This document shows positions 34,937 through 43,923 of a stretch of DNA of 64,000 nt, one piece after another (the stretch's first letter is position 1; the number at the start of each line of letters is the position of its first letter). The position numbers and the translations under genes were made by a program. The notes below the pieces were generated by a model. The model made no database searches, was not told where the DNA came from, and saw nothing but the letters and a program-made list of their open reading frames with translations. Location: the NCBI RefSeq assembly GCF_051859345.1, contig NZ_JBHYFV010000015.1, positions 39,484 to 103,483 on the forward strand, read 5' to 3'. The stretch is from Marivita sp051859345 (GTDB lineage Bacteria > Pseudomonadota > Alphaproteobacteria > Rhodobacterales > Rhodobacteraceae).

Positions 34937-36040
34937 ATGACCGATATCGGCATCGGAATTATCGGCGGAGGCTACATGGGCAAAGCGCATGCGGTGGCCC
35001 ATGCCGCCGTCGGTGCGGTTTTTGGCACGACATTGCGCCCTCGGCTGGAAATGGTTGCGGCCTCGTCACCCCAATCGGCAGAGCGGTATCGCAAGGCGTT
35101 TGGATTTGCCCGCGCTGCGTCAGACTGGCAGACTCTGGTCCAAGATCCACACATCGAGGCGATCGTGATTGCCTCGCCTCCCGAAACCCATCTCGAGATC
35201 ACCCGCGCCGCTGCTGCGCTGGGAAAACCCGTGTTCTGCGAAAAGCCCCTTGGTGCCTCGATTGACGACGCCGAAGCCATGGTCGCGATTGCCAAAGATA
35301 CAGGTATCGTGAACATGATCGGGTTCAATTACATCCGCACGCCCGCGTCCCAATTTGCGCGCCGCTTGATTGCCGATGGGGCGATTGGCGATGTCACATG
35401 GTTCCGGGGCGAACATACCGAAGACTTCTACGCCGATCCAGACACGCCAGCGTCCTGGCGCTCGTCAGGCGAATCCAACGGAACGATGGGCGACCTTGCG
35501 CCTCATATGGTCAATGCGGCCCTGGCGCTGATCGGACCAATCGGCGCGGTGATGGCGGATATTGAAACGGTTCACACGTCGCGCGGCGGTGTTGCCGTGA
35601 CAAATGACGATCAGGCCCAGTTCATGTGCCGGTTCGCCAATGGCGCTATGGGGCATCTCTATTTCAGCCGCGTCGCGACGGGTCGAAAAATGGGCTATAT
35701 CTACGAGGTTACCGGAACCAAGGGGGCCATCCGATTCAATCAGGAAGATCAGAACGCCCTGTGGCTTTACAAGGCAGATGGCCCTGAAGCCGAACGCGGG
35801 TTTCGTCAGATCCTGACAGGACCCGCGCATCCCGATTACCTGCCATTCTGTCAGGGGCCGGGGCACGGGACCGGGTATCAGGATCAGATCATCATCGAGG
35901 CCAGGGATTTTCTCGAGGCGATTGCCACCGGCAAATCGCGCTGGCCCAGCTTCCGGGACGGGCTTGAGGTGTCTCGGGTTCTCAATGCTGCGCGTCGGTC
36001 AAAGGCGGATGGCGGCTGGACATGTATCGACAACGCATGA
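34937..36040 (+). CDS. Gfo/Idh/MocA-family oxidoreductase in the inositol cluster
   Basis: The 367-residue protein has a Rossmann start (IGIGIIGGGYMGKAHAVA), the lysine motif CEKPLGAS and the active-site segment GDLAPHMVNAAL. The ATG at 34937 has a GGGGGAGCGAG upstream. It is first in a plus-strand operon with iolE and another dehydrogenase, driven from the promoter carrying the TTGCAACCGGTTGCAA operator. It probably acts on an inositol isomer such as scyllo- or D-chiro-inositol, feeding the same pathway; this is inferred from position. Confidence 0.82.
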   Translation: MTDIGIGIIGGGYMGKAHAVAHAAVGAVFGTTLRPRLEMVAASSPQSAERYRKAFGFARAASDWQTLVQDPHIEAIVIASPPETHLEITRAAAALGKPVFCEKPLGASIDDAEAMVAIAKDTGIVNMIGFNYIRTPASQFARRLIADGAIGDVTWFRGEHTEDFYADPDTPASWRSSGESNGTMGDLAPHMVNAALALIGPIGAVMADIETVHTSRGGVAVTNDDQAQFMCRFANGAMGHLYFSRVATGRKMGYIYEVTGTKGAIRFNQEDQNALWLYKADGPEAERGFRQILTGPAHPDYLPFCQGPGHGTGYQDQIIIEARDFLEAIATGKSRWPSFRDGLEVSRVLNAARRSKADGGWTCIDNA

Positions 36041-36053
36041 AGGAGGTCCGTCG

Positions 36054-36950
36054 GTGACCATCAAGATCGGTAACGCCCCGTGTTCGTGGGGTGTGGAATT
36101 TGCAAATGATCCGCGCAATCCCGCGTGGCGCGATGTGCTTCGCGAGAACGCCGAGGCGGGGTACAAGGGGATCGAGCTTGGTCCTGTCGGCTTCATGCCC
36201 GAAGACCCGGCGCTTCTGGCAGATACTTTGGCAGAACATGACCTCACCCTGATTGGCGGCGTTGTCTTTCGCGCGTTCCATGATCCGGCTCAATTTGACG
36301 ATGTCCTTGATGGGGCGGCGCGCACCTGCAAGGCACTAAAGGCGCATGGGGCCGAGCATCTGGTGTTGATTGACTCGATCTCGCCGCGCCGCGCACCAAC
36401 CGCCGGACGCGTCGCCGAGGCCGAGCAGATGGACACTGCCGAATGGACTGCTTTTCGAGACCGTATTGCGCAAGTCGCGCGCATTGGTACCGAAGAGTAC
36501 GGTTTGACGGTTGGCATCCACGCCCATGCCGCCGGTTTCATGGATTTCGAACCGGAACTGGAGCGTCTGCTTGACGAAGTGGATGAGAGGTTGCTGAAAA
36601 TCTGCTTCGATACGGGGCATCATTCCTATGCGGGCTTTGATCCCGTCGCCTTTATGGAACGGCACATCGACCGCATCAGCTATATGCATTTCAAAGACAT
36701 TGATCCGGTGGTCAAAGCTGACGTGATCGCAACCGGCACTGGCTTTTACGACGCCTGTGGAAAGGGCATTTTCTGCAATCTTGGCGATGGTGATGTCGAC
36801 TTTTCACGCGTTCGGCAGATCCTTCTGGAATCTGGATTTGACGGTTGGTGCACCGTGGAACAGGATTGCGATCCTACCCTGCCTGACACCGATCCAGTCG
36901 GCGATGCGAGAACAAACCGCGCGTATCTGCAATCCATCGGCTTTCACTGA
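36054..36950 (+). CDS. iolE: Inosose dehydratase-like TIM barrel
   Basis: The 298-residue AP endonuclease-2-like barrel begins VTIKIGNAPCSWGVEF and ends with the IolE-type GIFCNLGDGDVDF and GWCTVEQDCDP blocks; metal ligands lie in FDTGHHSYAG and YMHFKDIDP. It dehydrates scyllo-inosose to the trione that IolD cleaves. The start is GTG at 36054, chosen because AGGAGG lies eight bases before it at 36041-36046. It supplies the one early step missing from the minus-strand iol operon. Confidence 0.87.
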   Translation: MTIKIGNAPCSWGVEFANDPRNPAWRDVLRENAEAGYKGIELGPVGFMPEDPALLADTLAEHDLTLIGGVVFRAFHDPAQFDDVLDGAARTCKALKAHGAEHLVLIDSISPRRAPTAGRVAEAEQMDTAEWTAFRDRIAQVARIGTEEYGLTVGIHAHAAGFMDFEPELERLLDEVDERLLKICFDTGHHSYAGFDPVAFMERHIDRISYMHFKDIDPVVKADVIATGTGFYDACGKGIFCNLGDGDVDFSRVRQILLESGFDGWCTVEQDCDPTLPDTDPVGDARTNRAYLQSIGFH

Positions 36951-36966
36951 GCAAAAGGGTTTCCAA

Positions 36967-38100
36967 ATGACCAAACTGAAATGGGGCATGATCGGTGGCG
37001 GCCAAGGAAGCCAGATCGGACCTGCACACCGGCTTGGCGCACAGGCTGACGGTCTGTTCGACTTTGTCGCGGGTGCGTTGGATGTGGATGCCGAAAAAGG
37101 GCGCGCCTATGCCCAATCGCTTGGAATACCGCAGGACCGCGCCTATGCGAACTGGCAGGATATGCTTGCCGGTGAAACCGCGCGCGAGGACCGCATCGAC
37201 CTTGTCACGGTCGCGACTCCGAACAGCACTCATTTTGAAATCACCAAGGCATTCCTGCAAGCCGGGTTCAATGTTCTGTGTGAGAAACCGATGACCATGA
37301 CGGTTGAGGAGGGCGAGGAAATCGTCCGTGTTGCCAAGGACAGCGGCAAGATTTGCGCGGTGAATTACTGCTACTCGGCTTACCCGATGGTGCGGGAAAT
37401 GCGCCATGTCGTGCGCAGCGGTCAGATTGGCAAGGTGCGACTGGTCGTAGCCAACTTCAGCCACGGTCACCATGGGGATGCCACCGATGCCGACAATCCG
37501 CGTGTGCGCTGGCGGTACGACCCCGCGATGGCGGGGGTGTCCGGTCAGTTTGCGGATTGCGGCATTCATGCGCTCCACATGGCAAGCTTCATCGCCGGTG
37601 ACGAGGTCCGCAGTCTGTCTGCCGATTTTGCATCGACCATCGCCAGCAGACAGCTTGAAGACGATGCGATGGTCAACTTCAGAATGGAAGGCGGTACAGT
37701 CGGGCGGCTTTGGACTTCGTCCGTGGCCATCGGTCGGCAGCACGGTTTCGACATTCAGATCTTCGGTGAGACCGGTGGCATGCGTTGGGCCTCCGAGCAA
37801 CCAAACCAGGTTTTTTACACGCCGGTTGGGGGGCGAACCCAGATCATGGAAAAGGGCGACAGCGGCCTATCGGATGAGGCCACCCGCCTGTCCCGCGTTG
37901 CCATCGCCCATCCCGAAGGATTTCCTTTGGCCGTGGCCAACATCTATGTGGATCTGGCGGCAGCACTGTCTGGTGAAGCCCGCGACGGGTTGCCAACAGC
38001 TCAGGATGGGGTGCGGTCGATGGCGGCTGTCGCGGCAGCCGTCGCGTCGGCGCGCGATCAGGGCGCGTGGGTCGATGCCCGCCCGCCGATGTTTCGCTAG
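36967..38100 (+). CDS. Second Gfo/Idh/MocA-family oxidoreductase in the inositol cluster
   Basis: The 377-residue protein has GMIGGGQGSQIGPAHRLGA (nucleotide binding), the lysine motif CEKPMTMT and the active-site FADCGIHALHMAS. It starts 16 bases after iolE. Its last four bases overlap the end of the convergent LacI-type gene. Like other members in inositol clusters it may oxidise or reduce an inositol stereoisomer or inosose; the two MocA proteins here are only distantly similar, so they probably act on different isomers. Confidence 0.82.
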   Translation: MTKLKWGMIGGGQGSQIGPAHRLGAQADGLFDFVAGALDVDAEKGRAYAQSLGIPQDRAYANWQDMLAGETAREDRIDLVTVATPNSTHFEITKAFLQAGFNVLCEKPMTMTVEEGEEIVRVAKDSGKICAVNYCYSAYPMVREMRHVVRSGQIGKVRLVVANFSHGHHGDATDADNPRVRWRYDPAMAGVSGQFADCGIHALHMASFIAGDEVRSLSADFASTIASRQLEDDAMVNFRMEGGTVGRLWTSSVAIGRQHGFDIQIFGETGGMRWASEQPNQVFYTPVGGRTQIMEKGDSGLSDEATRLSRVAIAHPEGFPLAVANIYVDLAAALSGEARDGLPTAQDGVRSMAAVAAAVASARDQGAWVDARPPMFR

Positions 38101-39098
38101 GTTCGAAGAGGGCGAAGCGTTCCACGCTCTATGATCTCACACGGGAAAAGCCGCGCTTCGGGCATCCGTGTGGGGTCTTCAAGCATGGCCACAACCTGCT
38201 CAATCGAACTGGCAATGATCTGGCGAATGGGCTGGCGAATTGTGGTCAGGTTGATGTTTTCCCATCGCGCCATTTCCATGTCGTTCAATCCGATGATGCC
38301 AATGTCTTCGGGCACGTTCAGCCCGTGATCGGCAACGGCGCTCAAAGCTCCGATCGACAACACATCATCCCCGCAGAAATACGCCTCGGCACGGTCGCCT
38401 TTCAGAAGATCAAGCATTTCGGCACGCCCGGCATCAAACGAATAGGCAGTGGCAAAGCTTTCGGAAACGACAAGGTTGCTTTGCGTCGCGGATTCTTCGA
38501 GAAACCCTTTGCGCCGGTCAATGGTCGTTGTTGCCTCTCGCGGGCCGCCCAGAAATCCGATTCGAGTATACCCTCGCGCCTTCAGAGTCCGCGCCGCCAT
38601 ACGCCCGCATTCCACGTTATCGATCCCCACGACATTGACACGCGGCGCACTGGCAAAGCGCCCGAAGGAATGGACAACCGGGATTTGTGCTTCTTGAAAG
38701 GCCATCGAAAATTCCGGAGAAAGGGTAGAGGACGCCACGATCACCGCGTCGACCGAATACTGACGCAGCATTCTGAGCGACGCTTCCGGTTCGGTCTCTT
38801 GCGACAGATTTACCAAAAGCGGGCGCAAGCCCCTATCCTGTAGGCTGCGGGTAAAAAGATCAAAGACCTCAAGGAAAAGCGGATTTTGAAAGTTGTTTAA
38901 AATCAGGCCGATCAGTTTGGTCCGTCCAGTGGTGAGCGACGAGGCCAATGCGTTGGGGCTGTAGCCAAGGTCAGCCGCCGCCTTCTCAACCTTCTTGCGA
39001 GTCTTGAGCGAAACCGACGCACCCTCTGTAAAGGTGCGCGACACTGCAGAGCGGGAAACGCCGGCACGTTCTGCAACGTCTTTCAGTGTAATCGGCAT
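38097..39098 (-). CDS. LacI-family regulator of inositol catabolism
   Basis: The 333-residue protein has an N-terminal helix-turn-helix ITLKDVAERAGVSRSAVSRTFT and hinge YSPNALASSLTTGRT, then a sugar-binding-like sensor domain (LIGLILNNFQNPLFLEVFD, IGIIGLNDMEMARWENINLTTIRQP). The ATG at 39096-39098 is preferred over upstream extensions. It is divergent from the ABC importer operon, and both divergent promoters in the cluster carry the TGCAACCGGTTGCA palindrome, so it probably represses all four transcripts and its own gene. It may be called iolR by role. Confidence 0.9.
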   Translation of the reverse strand: MPITLKDVAERAGVSRSAVSRTFTEGASVSLKTRKKVEKAAADLGYSPNALASSLTTGRTKLIGLILNNFQNPLFLEVFDLFTRSLQDRGLRPLLVNLSQETEPEASLRMLRQYSVDAVIVASSTLSPEFSMAFQEAQIPVVHSFGRFASAPRVNVVGIDNVECGRMAARTLKARGYTRIGFLGGPREATTTIDRRKGFLEESATQSNLVVSESFATAYSFDAGRAEMLDLLKGDRAEAYFCGDDVLSIGALSAVADHGLNVPEDIGIIGLNDMEMARWENINLTTIRQPIRQIIASSIEQVVAMLEDPTRMPEARLFPCEIIERGTLRPLRT

Positions 39099-39157
39099 CC
39101 GGACATCCCCATTTTTCAGAACCTGTTTCACCGCGGTTGAAATGTGAGATTGGATTT

Positions 39158-39171
39158 TGCAACCGGTTGCA
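39158..39171. promoter_or_regulatory. Operator palindrome in the regulator/ABC divergent promoter
   Basis: TGCAACCGGTTGCA is a perfect 14-base palindrome identical to the core of the site at 34898-34913. It lies 60 bases upstream of the LacI-type start and 87 bases upstream of the binding-protein start, so the regulator may control itself and the importer. Confidence 0.8.
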
Positions 39172-39257
39172 TATTTGTCAACCTTGTGCTTCTCTTGATC
39201 CCGACAGGCGGATCAACCGCGCCGGTCAGGTCAAGAATGAAAGTCTGGGAGGAATTC

Positions 39258-40205
39258 ATGAAAAGCATTATCAAATCGCTTGCGATTGGCGCAGCGGTCC
39301 TAACCGCGCCTGTGACAGTACAGGCGGCGGGTCACGAAAGCCTGAACTATGTTCTGGTCAGCCACGCGCCCGACAGCGACAGCTGGTGGAACACCATCAA
39401 GAACGGCATCGCGCTTGCCGGTGAGCAGATGGGTGTGAACGTCGAATATCGCAATCCGCCGACAGGCGACCTTGCCGACATGGCACGGATCATCGAACAG
39501 GCCGCTGCCTCTGGTCCGAATGGCATCATCACCACCCTGAGTGACTATGACGTTCTCAAAGGTCCCATCATGGCTGCCGTGGACAGCGGTATTGATGTGA
39601 TCATCATGAACTCCGGCACACCAGCACAGGCGCGCGAGGTCGGTGCCCTTATGTATGTCGGCCAGCCCGAATACGATGCGGGATACGCTGCGGGTATGCG
39701 TGCCAAAGGCGATGGCGTCGGCAGCTTTCTCTGCGTGAACCACTACATCTCCTCACCTTCTTCCACAGAGCGGTGCCAGGGATTTGCAGACGGTCTGGAA
39801 GTCGAACTTGGCAACCAGATGATCGACTCGGGTCAAGACCCGGCAGAAATCAAGAACCGCGTCCTTGCGTATCTCAACGCGAATCCCGAAACCGACGCGA
39901 TTCTGACGCTTGGGCCGACCTCGGCTGATCCGACGCTTCTGGCGCTCGACGAGAACGGCATGGCGGGGGCCATCTATTTCGGCACCTTTGACCTTGGCGA
40001 AAATATCGTTGCAGGTATCAAGGCAGGCACGATCAAATGGGGCATCGACCAGCAACCCTTCCTGCAGGCGTATCTGCCGGTTGTCGTCATGGCGAACTAT
40101 CACCGCTATGGCGTGCTTCCCGGCAACAACATCAACTCCGGACCCGGCTTCGTGACGGCTGACGGACTCGAGATGGTGGAAAAATTCGCGGGTGAATACC
40201 GCTAA
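39258..40205 (+). CDS. Inositol-type ABC importer periplasmic binding protein
   Basis: The 315-residue protein has a signal peptide (probable cut after VQA-A) and a Peripla_BP_4 fold: YVLVSHAPDSDSWWNTIKNG, then IDVIIMNSGTPAQAREVG, YVGQPEYDAGYAAG and DAILTLGPTSADPTLLAL. GGGAGG precedes the ATG. Position inside the iol cluster, with the shared operator, makes myo-inositol the likely ligand. A hairpin with T run separates it from the permease gene. Confidence 0.88.
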   Translation: MKSIIKSLAIGAAVLTAPVTVQAAGHESLNYVLVSHAPDSDSWWNTIKNGIALAGEQMGVNVEYRNPPTGDLADMARIIEQAAASGPNGIITTLSDYDVLKGPIMAAVDSGIDVIIMNSGTPAQAREVGALMYVGQPEYDAGYAAGMRAKGDGVGSFLCVNHYISSPSSTERCQGFADGLEVELGNQMIDSGQDPAEIKNRVLAYLNANPETDAILTLGPTSADPTLLALDENGMAGAIYFGTFDLGENIVAGIKAGTIKWGIDQQPFLQAYLPVVVMANYHRYGVLPGNNINSGPGFVTADGLEMVEKFAGEYR

Positions 40206-40219
40206 GCGCCTGAACCTCT

Positions 40220-40250
40220 GGCCGGTCCACACCCAAGGGACCGGCCTTTT
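40220..40250 (+). terminator. Hairpin with T run after the inositol-binding protein gene
   Basis: A 9-bp perfect stem GGCCGGTCC/GGACCGGCC with a 9-base loop is followed directly by TTTT, 15 bases after the stop. It is the second hairpin of this type placed between a binding-protein gene and its membrane subunits in this window, and probably sets subunit ratio by partial termination. Confidence 0.75.
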
Positions 40251-40282
40251 CGCCGAAAGCAATCCTACCGGGAGGCAAGAGG

Positions 40283-41407
40283 ATGAGCGAAGCGACAAAG
40301 GCGGCGTCAGTGCCAGACGAGCGCATCAAAGAAATTTCACCATTTCGCAAAGCGTTGATCCGCCCCGAACTGGGGGGCATTTGCGGGACAGTTCTAGTCT
40401 TCACCTTTTTCCTGCTGACCGCATTTGACAGCGGCATGTTCAGCAGTCAGGGCGTGTTGAACTGGTCCACGGTTTCCGCCCAATTCATGATCATCGCCGT
40501 CGGAGCCTGCCTGTTGATGATCGCGGGCGAGTTCGACCTGTCGGTCGGATCAATGATCGGTTTTTCAGGGATGTTGATCGCGATCTTCACGATCACAATG
40601 ACATGGCCGGTCTGGTTGGCGATCATCGTGACATTTGTCATCTGCGTGGCGATCGGGGCTTTGAACGGGATCATCGTCATACGAACAGGGTTGCCCAGTT
40701 TTATCGTGACACTTGCCTTTCTCTTCATTCTTCGCGGTTTTACGATCTTCCTGCCCCAGACCATCGAGCGCAAAACGATCATTGGCGGTGTGGCCGAGGC
40801 TGCCGAAGGCGACTGGCTTGCCGCATTGTTCGGCGGCAAGATTTTTGGGAACGTCTTCATCTGGCTTGCTGACGCGGGCCTCATTTCAACATTCGAACGC
40901 GGTTCGCGCGCAGGAGAGCCGGTTGTCGATGGTATCCCGATGCTGATTGTCTGGGCACTTGTCCTTGTTGTCTTTGGCCATATCGTGCTGACGCGCACGC
41001 GCTTCGGCAACTGGATCTTTGCCAGTGGCGGTGATGCCGAAGCGGCGCGGAACTCTGGTGTTCCGGTCAATCGCGTAAAGATCCTGATGTTCATGTTCAC
41101 CGCTTTCTGCGCGACCGTGTTCGCCACATGTCAGGTCATGGAGTTCGGCTCTGCTGGCGCGGATCGTGGTCTGCTCAAGGAATTCGAGGCGATCATTGCC
41201 GTTGTCATCGGCGGTGCGCTTCTGACCGGCGGCTATGGATCGGTCATCGGCGCCGCCCTTGGCGCATTGATCTTTGGAGTGGTTCAGCAGGGCCTGTTCT
41301 TTGCCGGAGTCGAAAGCTCTTTGTTTCGTGTGTTTCTTGGTGTGATCCTGCTCGGTGCTGTGATCCTCAACACCTACATCCGTCGCATGATCACCGGGGA
41401 ACGTTGA
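40283..41407 (+). CDS. Inositol-type ABC importer permease
   Basis: The 374-residue membrane protein of the RbsC family shows FDLSVGSMIGF, the coupling loop GNWIFASGGDAEAARNSGV and ALLTGGYGSVIG. An insertion of about 45 residues with EAAEGDWLAALFGGK lies in the middle. GGGAGG precedes the ATG. It is the only permease in this transporter, so it probably works as a homodimer, unlike the two-permease system at 7402-9371. Confidence 0.9.
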   Translation: MSEATKAASVPDERIKEISPFRKALIRPELGGICGTVLVFTFFLLTAFDSGMFSSQGVLNWSTVSAQFMIIAVGACLLMIAGEFDLSVGSMIGFSGMLIAIFTITMTWPVWLAIIVTFVICVAIGALNGIIVIRTGLPSFIVTLAFLFILRGFTIFLPQTIERKTIIGGVAEAAEGDWLAALFGGKIFGNVFIWLADAGLISTFERGSRAGEPVVDGIPMLIVWALVLVVFGHIVLTRTRFGNWIFASGGDAEAARNSGVPVNRVKILMFMFTAFCATVFATCQVMEFGSAGADRGLLKEFEAIIAVVIGGALLTGGYGSVIGAALGALIFGVVQQGLFFAGVESSLFRVFLGVILLGAVILNTYIRRMITGER

Positions 41408-41408
41408 T

Positions 41409-42203
41409 ATGAACTCGCGTACGACCCACGCCCCGATCATCCAGATGAAGAATATCGAAAAGCACTTCGGAGCTGTAATCGCGCTCGCCGGGGTGTCGCT
41501 CGAAGTCTATCCCGGCGAATGCCACTGCCTTCTGGGCGACAATGGTGCGGGCAAATCGACCTTCATCAAGACGATGTCAGGGGTCCACAAACCCACAAAA
41601 GGCGAGATCCTGTTCGACGGCAAACCGATGAGTTTCGACAATCCCCGCGATGCAATGGATGCCGGGATTGCGACGGTGCACCAGCATTTGGCAATGATCC
41701 CCTTGATGTCCGTAAGCCGCAACTTCTTCATGGGAAATGAACCCACCAAGAAGATCGCGGGAATATCGTTCTTTGACCGCGAACTGGCTGATCGTGTAAC
41801 CATGCAAGCGATGCGGGAGATGGGCATCAACCTTCGTGGTCCCGATCAGGCGGTCGGCACGCTGTCAGGGGGGGAACGTCAGACAGTCGCCATTTCCCGA
41901 GCGGTTCATTTTGGGGCGAAGGTTCTGATCCTCGATGAACCGACGTCGGCCCTTGGGGTGCGGCAGACATCAAACGTACTGGCGACCGTTGATAAAGTTC
42001 GCAAACAGGGGGTGGCGGTTGTTTTCATTACGCACAATGTCCGCCATGCATTGGCTGTCGGTGACCGCTTCACGGTATTGAATCGGGGACAGACACTTGG
42101 CACGGCGCAACGGGGGCAGATCACACCGGAAGAGCTACAGGACCTGATGGCAGGCGGTCAGGAACTGGCCACACTTGAAGGCTCTCTTGGCGGCACGGTC
42201 TGA
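41409..42203 (+). CDS. Inositol-type ABC importer ATPase, single nucleotide-binding domain
   Basis: The 264-residue protein has one cassette only: Walker A GDNGAGKST, signature LSGGERQTVA, Walker B LILDEPTSAL and H-loop FITHNVRHAL. Most ribose-type ATPases are double length; the single-domain form seen here must dimerise. It starts one base after the permease stop. It energises inositol import. Confidence 0.9.
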   Translation: MNSRTTHAPIIQMKNIEKHFGAVIALAGVSLEVYPGECHCLLGDNGAGKSTFIKTMSGVHKPTKGEILFDGKPMSFDNPRDAMDAGIATVHQHLAMIPLMSVSRNFFMGNEPTKKIAGISFFDRELADRVTMQAMREMGINLRGPDQAVGTLSGGERQTVAISRAVHFGAKVLILDEPTSALGVRQTSNVLATVDKVRKQGVAVVFITHNVRHALAVGDRFTVLNRGQTLGTAQRGQITPEELQDLMAGGQELATLEGSLGGTV

Positions 42204-42218
42204 AAAGAAGGAACGGAC

Positions 42219-42437
42219 ATGGTGCAGCAACGCAAGAAACTGTTGGACCTGCGTGTCCCGTTTTTCCGACCCATGTGGCGACGGGTGGTCACGTTCGCCG
42301 TCCTTGCGATCTGGACAGGTCTTGAAGTTGTCGCAGCGAACCCTTTCTGGGCAATGTTGGCAGGAGGCATCGGCATCTATGCGGGATACGTCTTTTTCTT
42401 TGCGTTCGATCTGCATGATGACGAACCGCCTGCTTAG
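42219..42437 (+). CDS. Small DUF3329-like membrane protein
   Basis: The 72-residue protein has the pattern LLDLRVPFFRPMWRRVVTF followed by two hydrophobic segments (about 22-40 and 42-62) and an acidic tail, which resembles the DUF3329 family as I remember it. AAGGAA precedes the ATG, and it lies 15 bases after the importer ATPase, so it is co-transcribed. No function is known. A role in the inner membrane next to the importer can only be guessed. Confidence 0.65.
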   Translation: MVQQRKKLLDLRVPFFRPMWRRVVTFAVLAIWTGLEVVAANPFWAMLAGGIGIYAGYVFFFAFDLHDDEPPA

Positions 42438-42448
42438 CGATGTCACTT

Positions 42449-42494
42449 GTCCGGGTGCTATCGCCCTGCAAACCCGCCGGACCGCCGCTTTTTG
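42449..42494 (+). terminator. Weak terminator-like hairpin before the PhyH gene
   Basis: Arms GTCCGG and CCGGAC (6 bp, loop of about 27 bases) are followed by a short gap and CTTTTT. It could end the importer transcript, in which case the dioxygenase downstream has its own promoter in 42495-42630. Confidence 0.3.
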
Positions 42495-42630
42495 AATGTG
42501 AATTGCAAGGGCAGGATCACCGGGCACATGGCACTTTGACAGTGACCCGGATCAGGGCCGGATCGCAAACCAATTGCAAGAGCCGTTGCAGACGGCGCTT
42601 GATGAGAACCTCGCGGATTTGAAAAGGGGA

Positions 42631-43812
42631 ATGACGGTGATCGAAAACATATCGTCGGGATATTACGACCAAACGGACTGCAATCTTGGCGATTTTTCGG
42701 ATCTGGTCGAGCAAGCCATGCGCCCCGAAACGGCCCCGCAGGCCAGCCAAGTCATAAAGAACATCCCGATGTACGATGTGACGCATCTGCGCTCGTCTCT
42801 TGCCGATCCCAAGGCACGCCGATTGCTCATGGCAGAATGGGCGCATGTTCTGTTGCATGGCCCCGGCGTTCTGGTGCTCAAATCCACCTATGCGGACACA
42901 ACACCTATTGATGCCGCTACGTCGGTCTACAACGCCATCATCGAACACGAAAAAGCAGCGAATGGCGGAGGCGCGGATCACTTTGCGGCGGCTGGAAGCA
43001 ATGACCGGATCTGGAACGCGCTGCAAAAACTATGCGAGGTCGCACCGGAGACCTTTGTCCAGTACTTTGCCAATCCCGCCATTGATGCCGTTTGCGAAGC
43101 CTGGCTTGGTCCCAACTACCAAATGACAGCGCAGATCAACCTCGTGCATCCCGGAGGCAAGGCCCAACAGGCGCATCGCGACTACCACCTGGGATTTCAA
43201 ACCGCAGAGATCAGCGCGACCTACCCCGCACATGTGCATGATCTGTCGCCTTTGCTGACGCTCCAGGGCGGCATTGCACATTGCGACATGCCTGTTGAAA
43301 GCGGCCCAACCAAACTGCTCCCGTTTTCGCAACTCTATCGTCCGGGCTATGCCGCGTGGCGCCGGGATGATTTTCGTAGCTATTTTGAAAAGCACCATGT
43401 GCAGGTTCCTCTTGAAAAAGGCGACGCACTCTTTTTCAATCCCGCGCTCTTTCACGCCGCCGGTGAAAACCGCAGTGAGAGCGTGCATCGCATGGTCAAC
43501 CTGCTTCAGGTTTCTTCGGCTTTTGGTCGAGCGATGGAAACGGTGGACCGTGTGAGAATGAGCAAGCTGGTCTATCCTATCCTCGCTAGGCTCTGGGAAA
43601 ATGGTGGCCTGACGGAGTCAGAACTGGATGCGGTTATTGCCTCTACCGCCGAAGGATATTCCTTCCCGACCAATCTGGATACTGATCCACCGGCCAATGG
43701 GCTTGCGCCGAAAACGCAGCAGGCTTTGCTGAAAGAGTTTGTTTTGCAAAACCTGTCGGCACCGGATTTCGATACGCAGCTTGATGCGCAGGAAAACAAG
43801 CGACTGGCTTGA
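42631..43812 (+). CDS. PhyH-family Fe(II)/2-oxoglutarate dioxygenase
   Basis: The 393-residue protein is related to phytanoyl-CoA dioxygenase. The iron ligands fit H182, D184 (in QQAHRDYHLGF) and H275 (in FFNPALFHAAGENRS), with R287 as the likely 2-oxoglutarate-binding arginine. The ATG at 42631 has AAGGGG almost touching it; GTG two codons later has better spacing, so the start is uncertain by two residues. Its substrate is unknown. It lies downstream of the inositol importer on the same strand and may act on an imported cyclitol derivative, but this is a guess. Confidence 0.8.
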   Translation: MTVIENISSGYYDQTDCNLGDFSDLVEQAMRPETAPQASQVIKNIPMYDVTHLRSSLADPKARRLLMAEWAHVLLHGPGVLVLKSTYADTTPIDAATSVYNAIIEHEKAANGGGADHFAAAGSNDRIWNALQKLCEVAPETFVQYFANPAIDAVCEAWLGPNYQMTAQINLVHPGGKAQQAHRDYHLGFQTAEISATYPAHVHDLSPLLTLQGGIAHCDMPVESGPTKLLPFSQLYRPGYAAWRRDDFRSYFEKHHVQVPLEKGDALFFNPALFHAAGENRSESVHRMVNLLQVSSAFGRAMETVDRVRMSKLVYPILARLWENGGLTESELDAVIASTAEGYSFPTNLDTDPPANGLAPKTQQALLKEFVLQNLSAPDFDTQLDAQENKRLA

Positions 43813-43923
43813 TTGATTCACTTATAGATGCTGTCAAAAACGGCGTGCTTGGACTGCGTTTTCCTGTTTGTTCTGCTCCTGCTTTATTTGCAAAGCAGCT
43901 GAAATCTGGGCAACTATGCAAAC

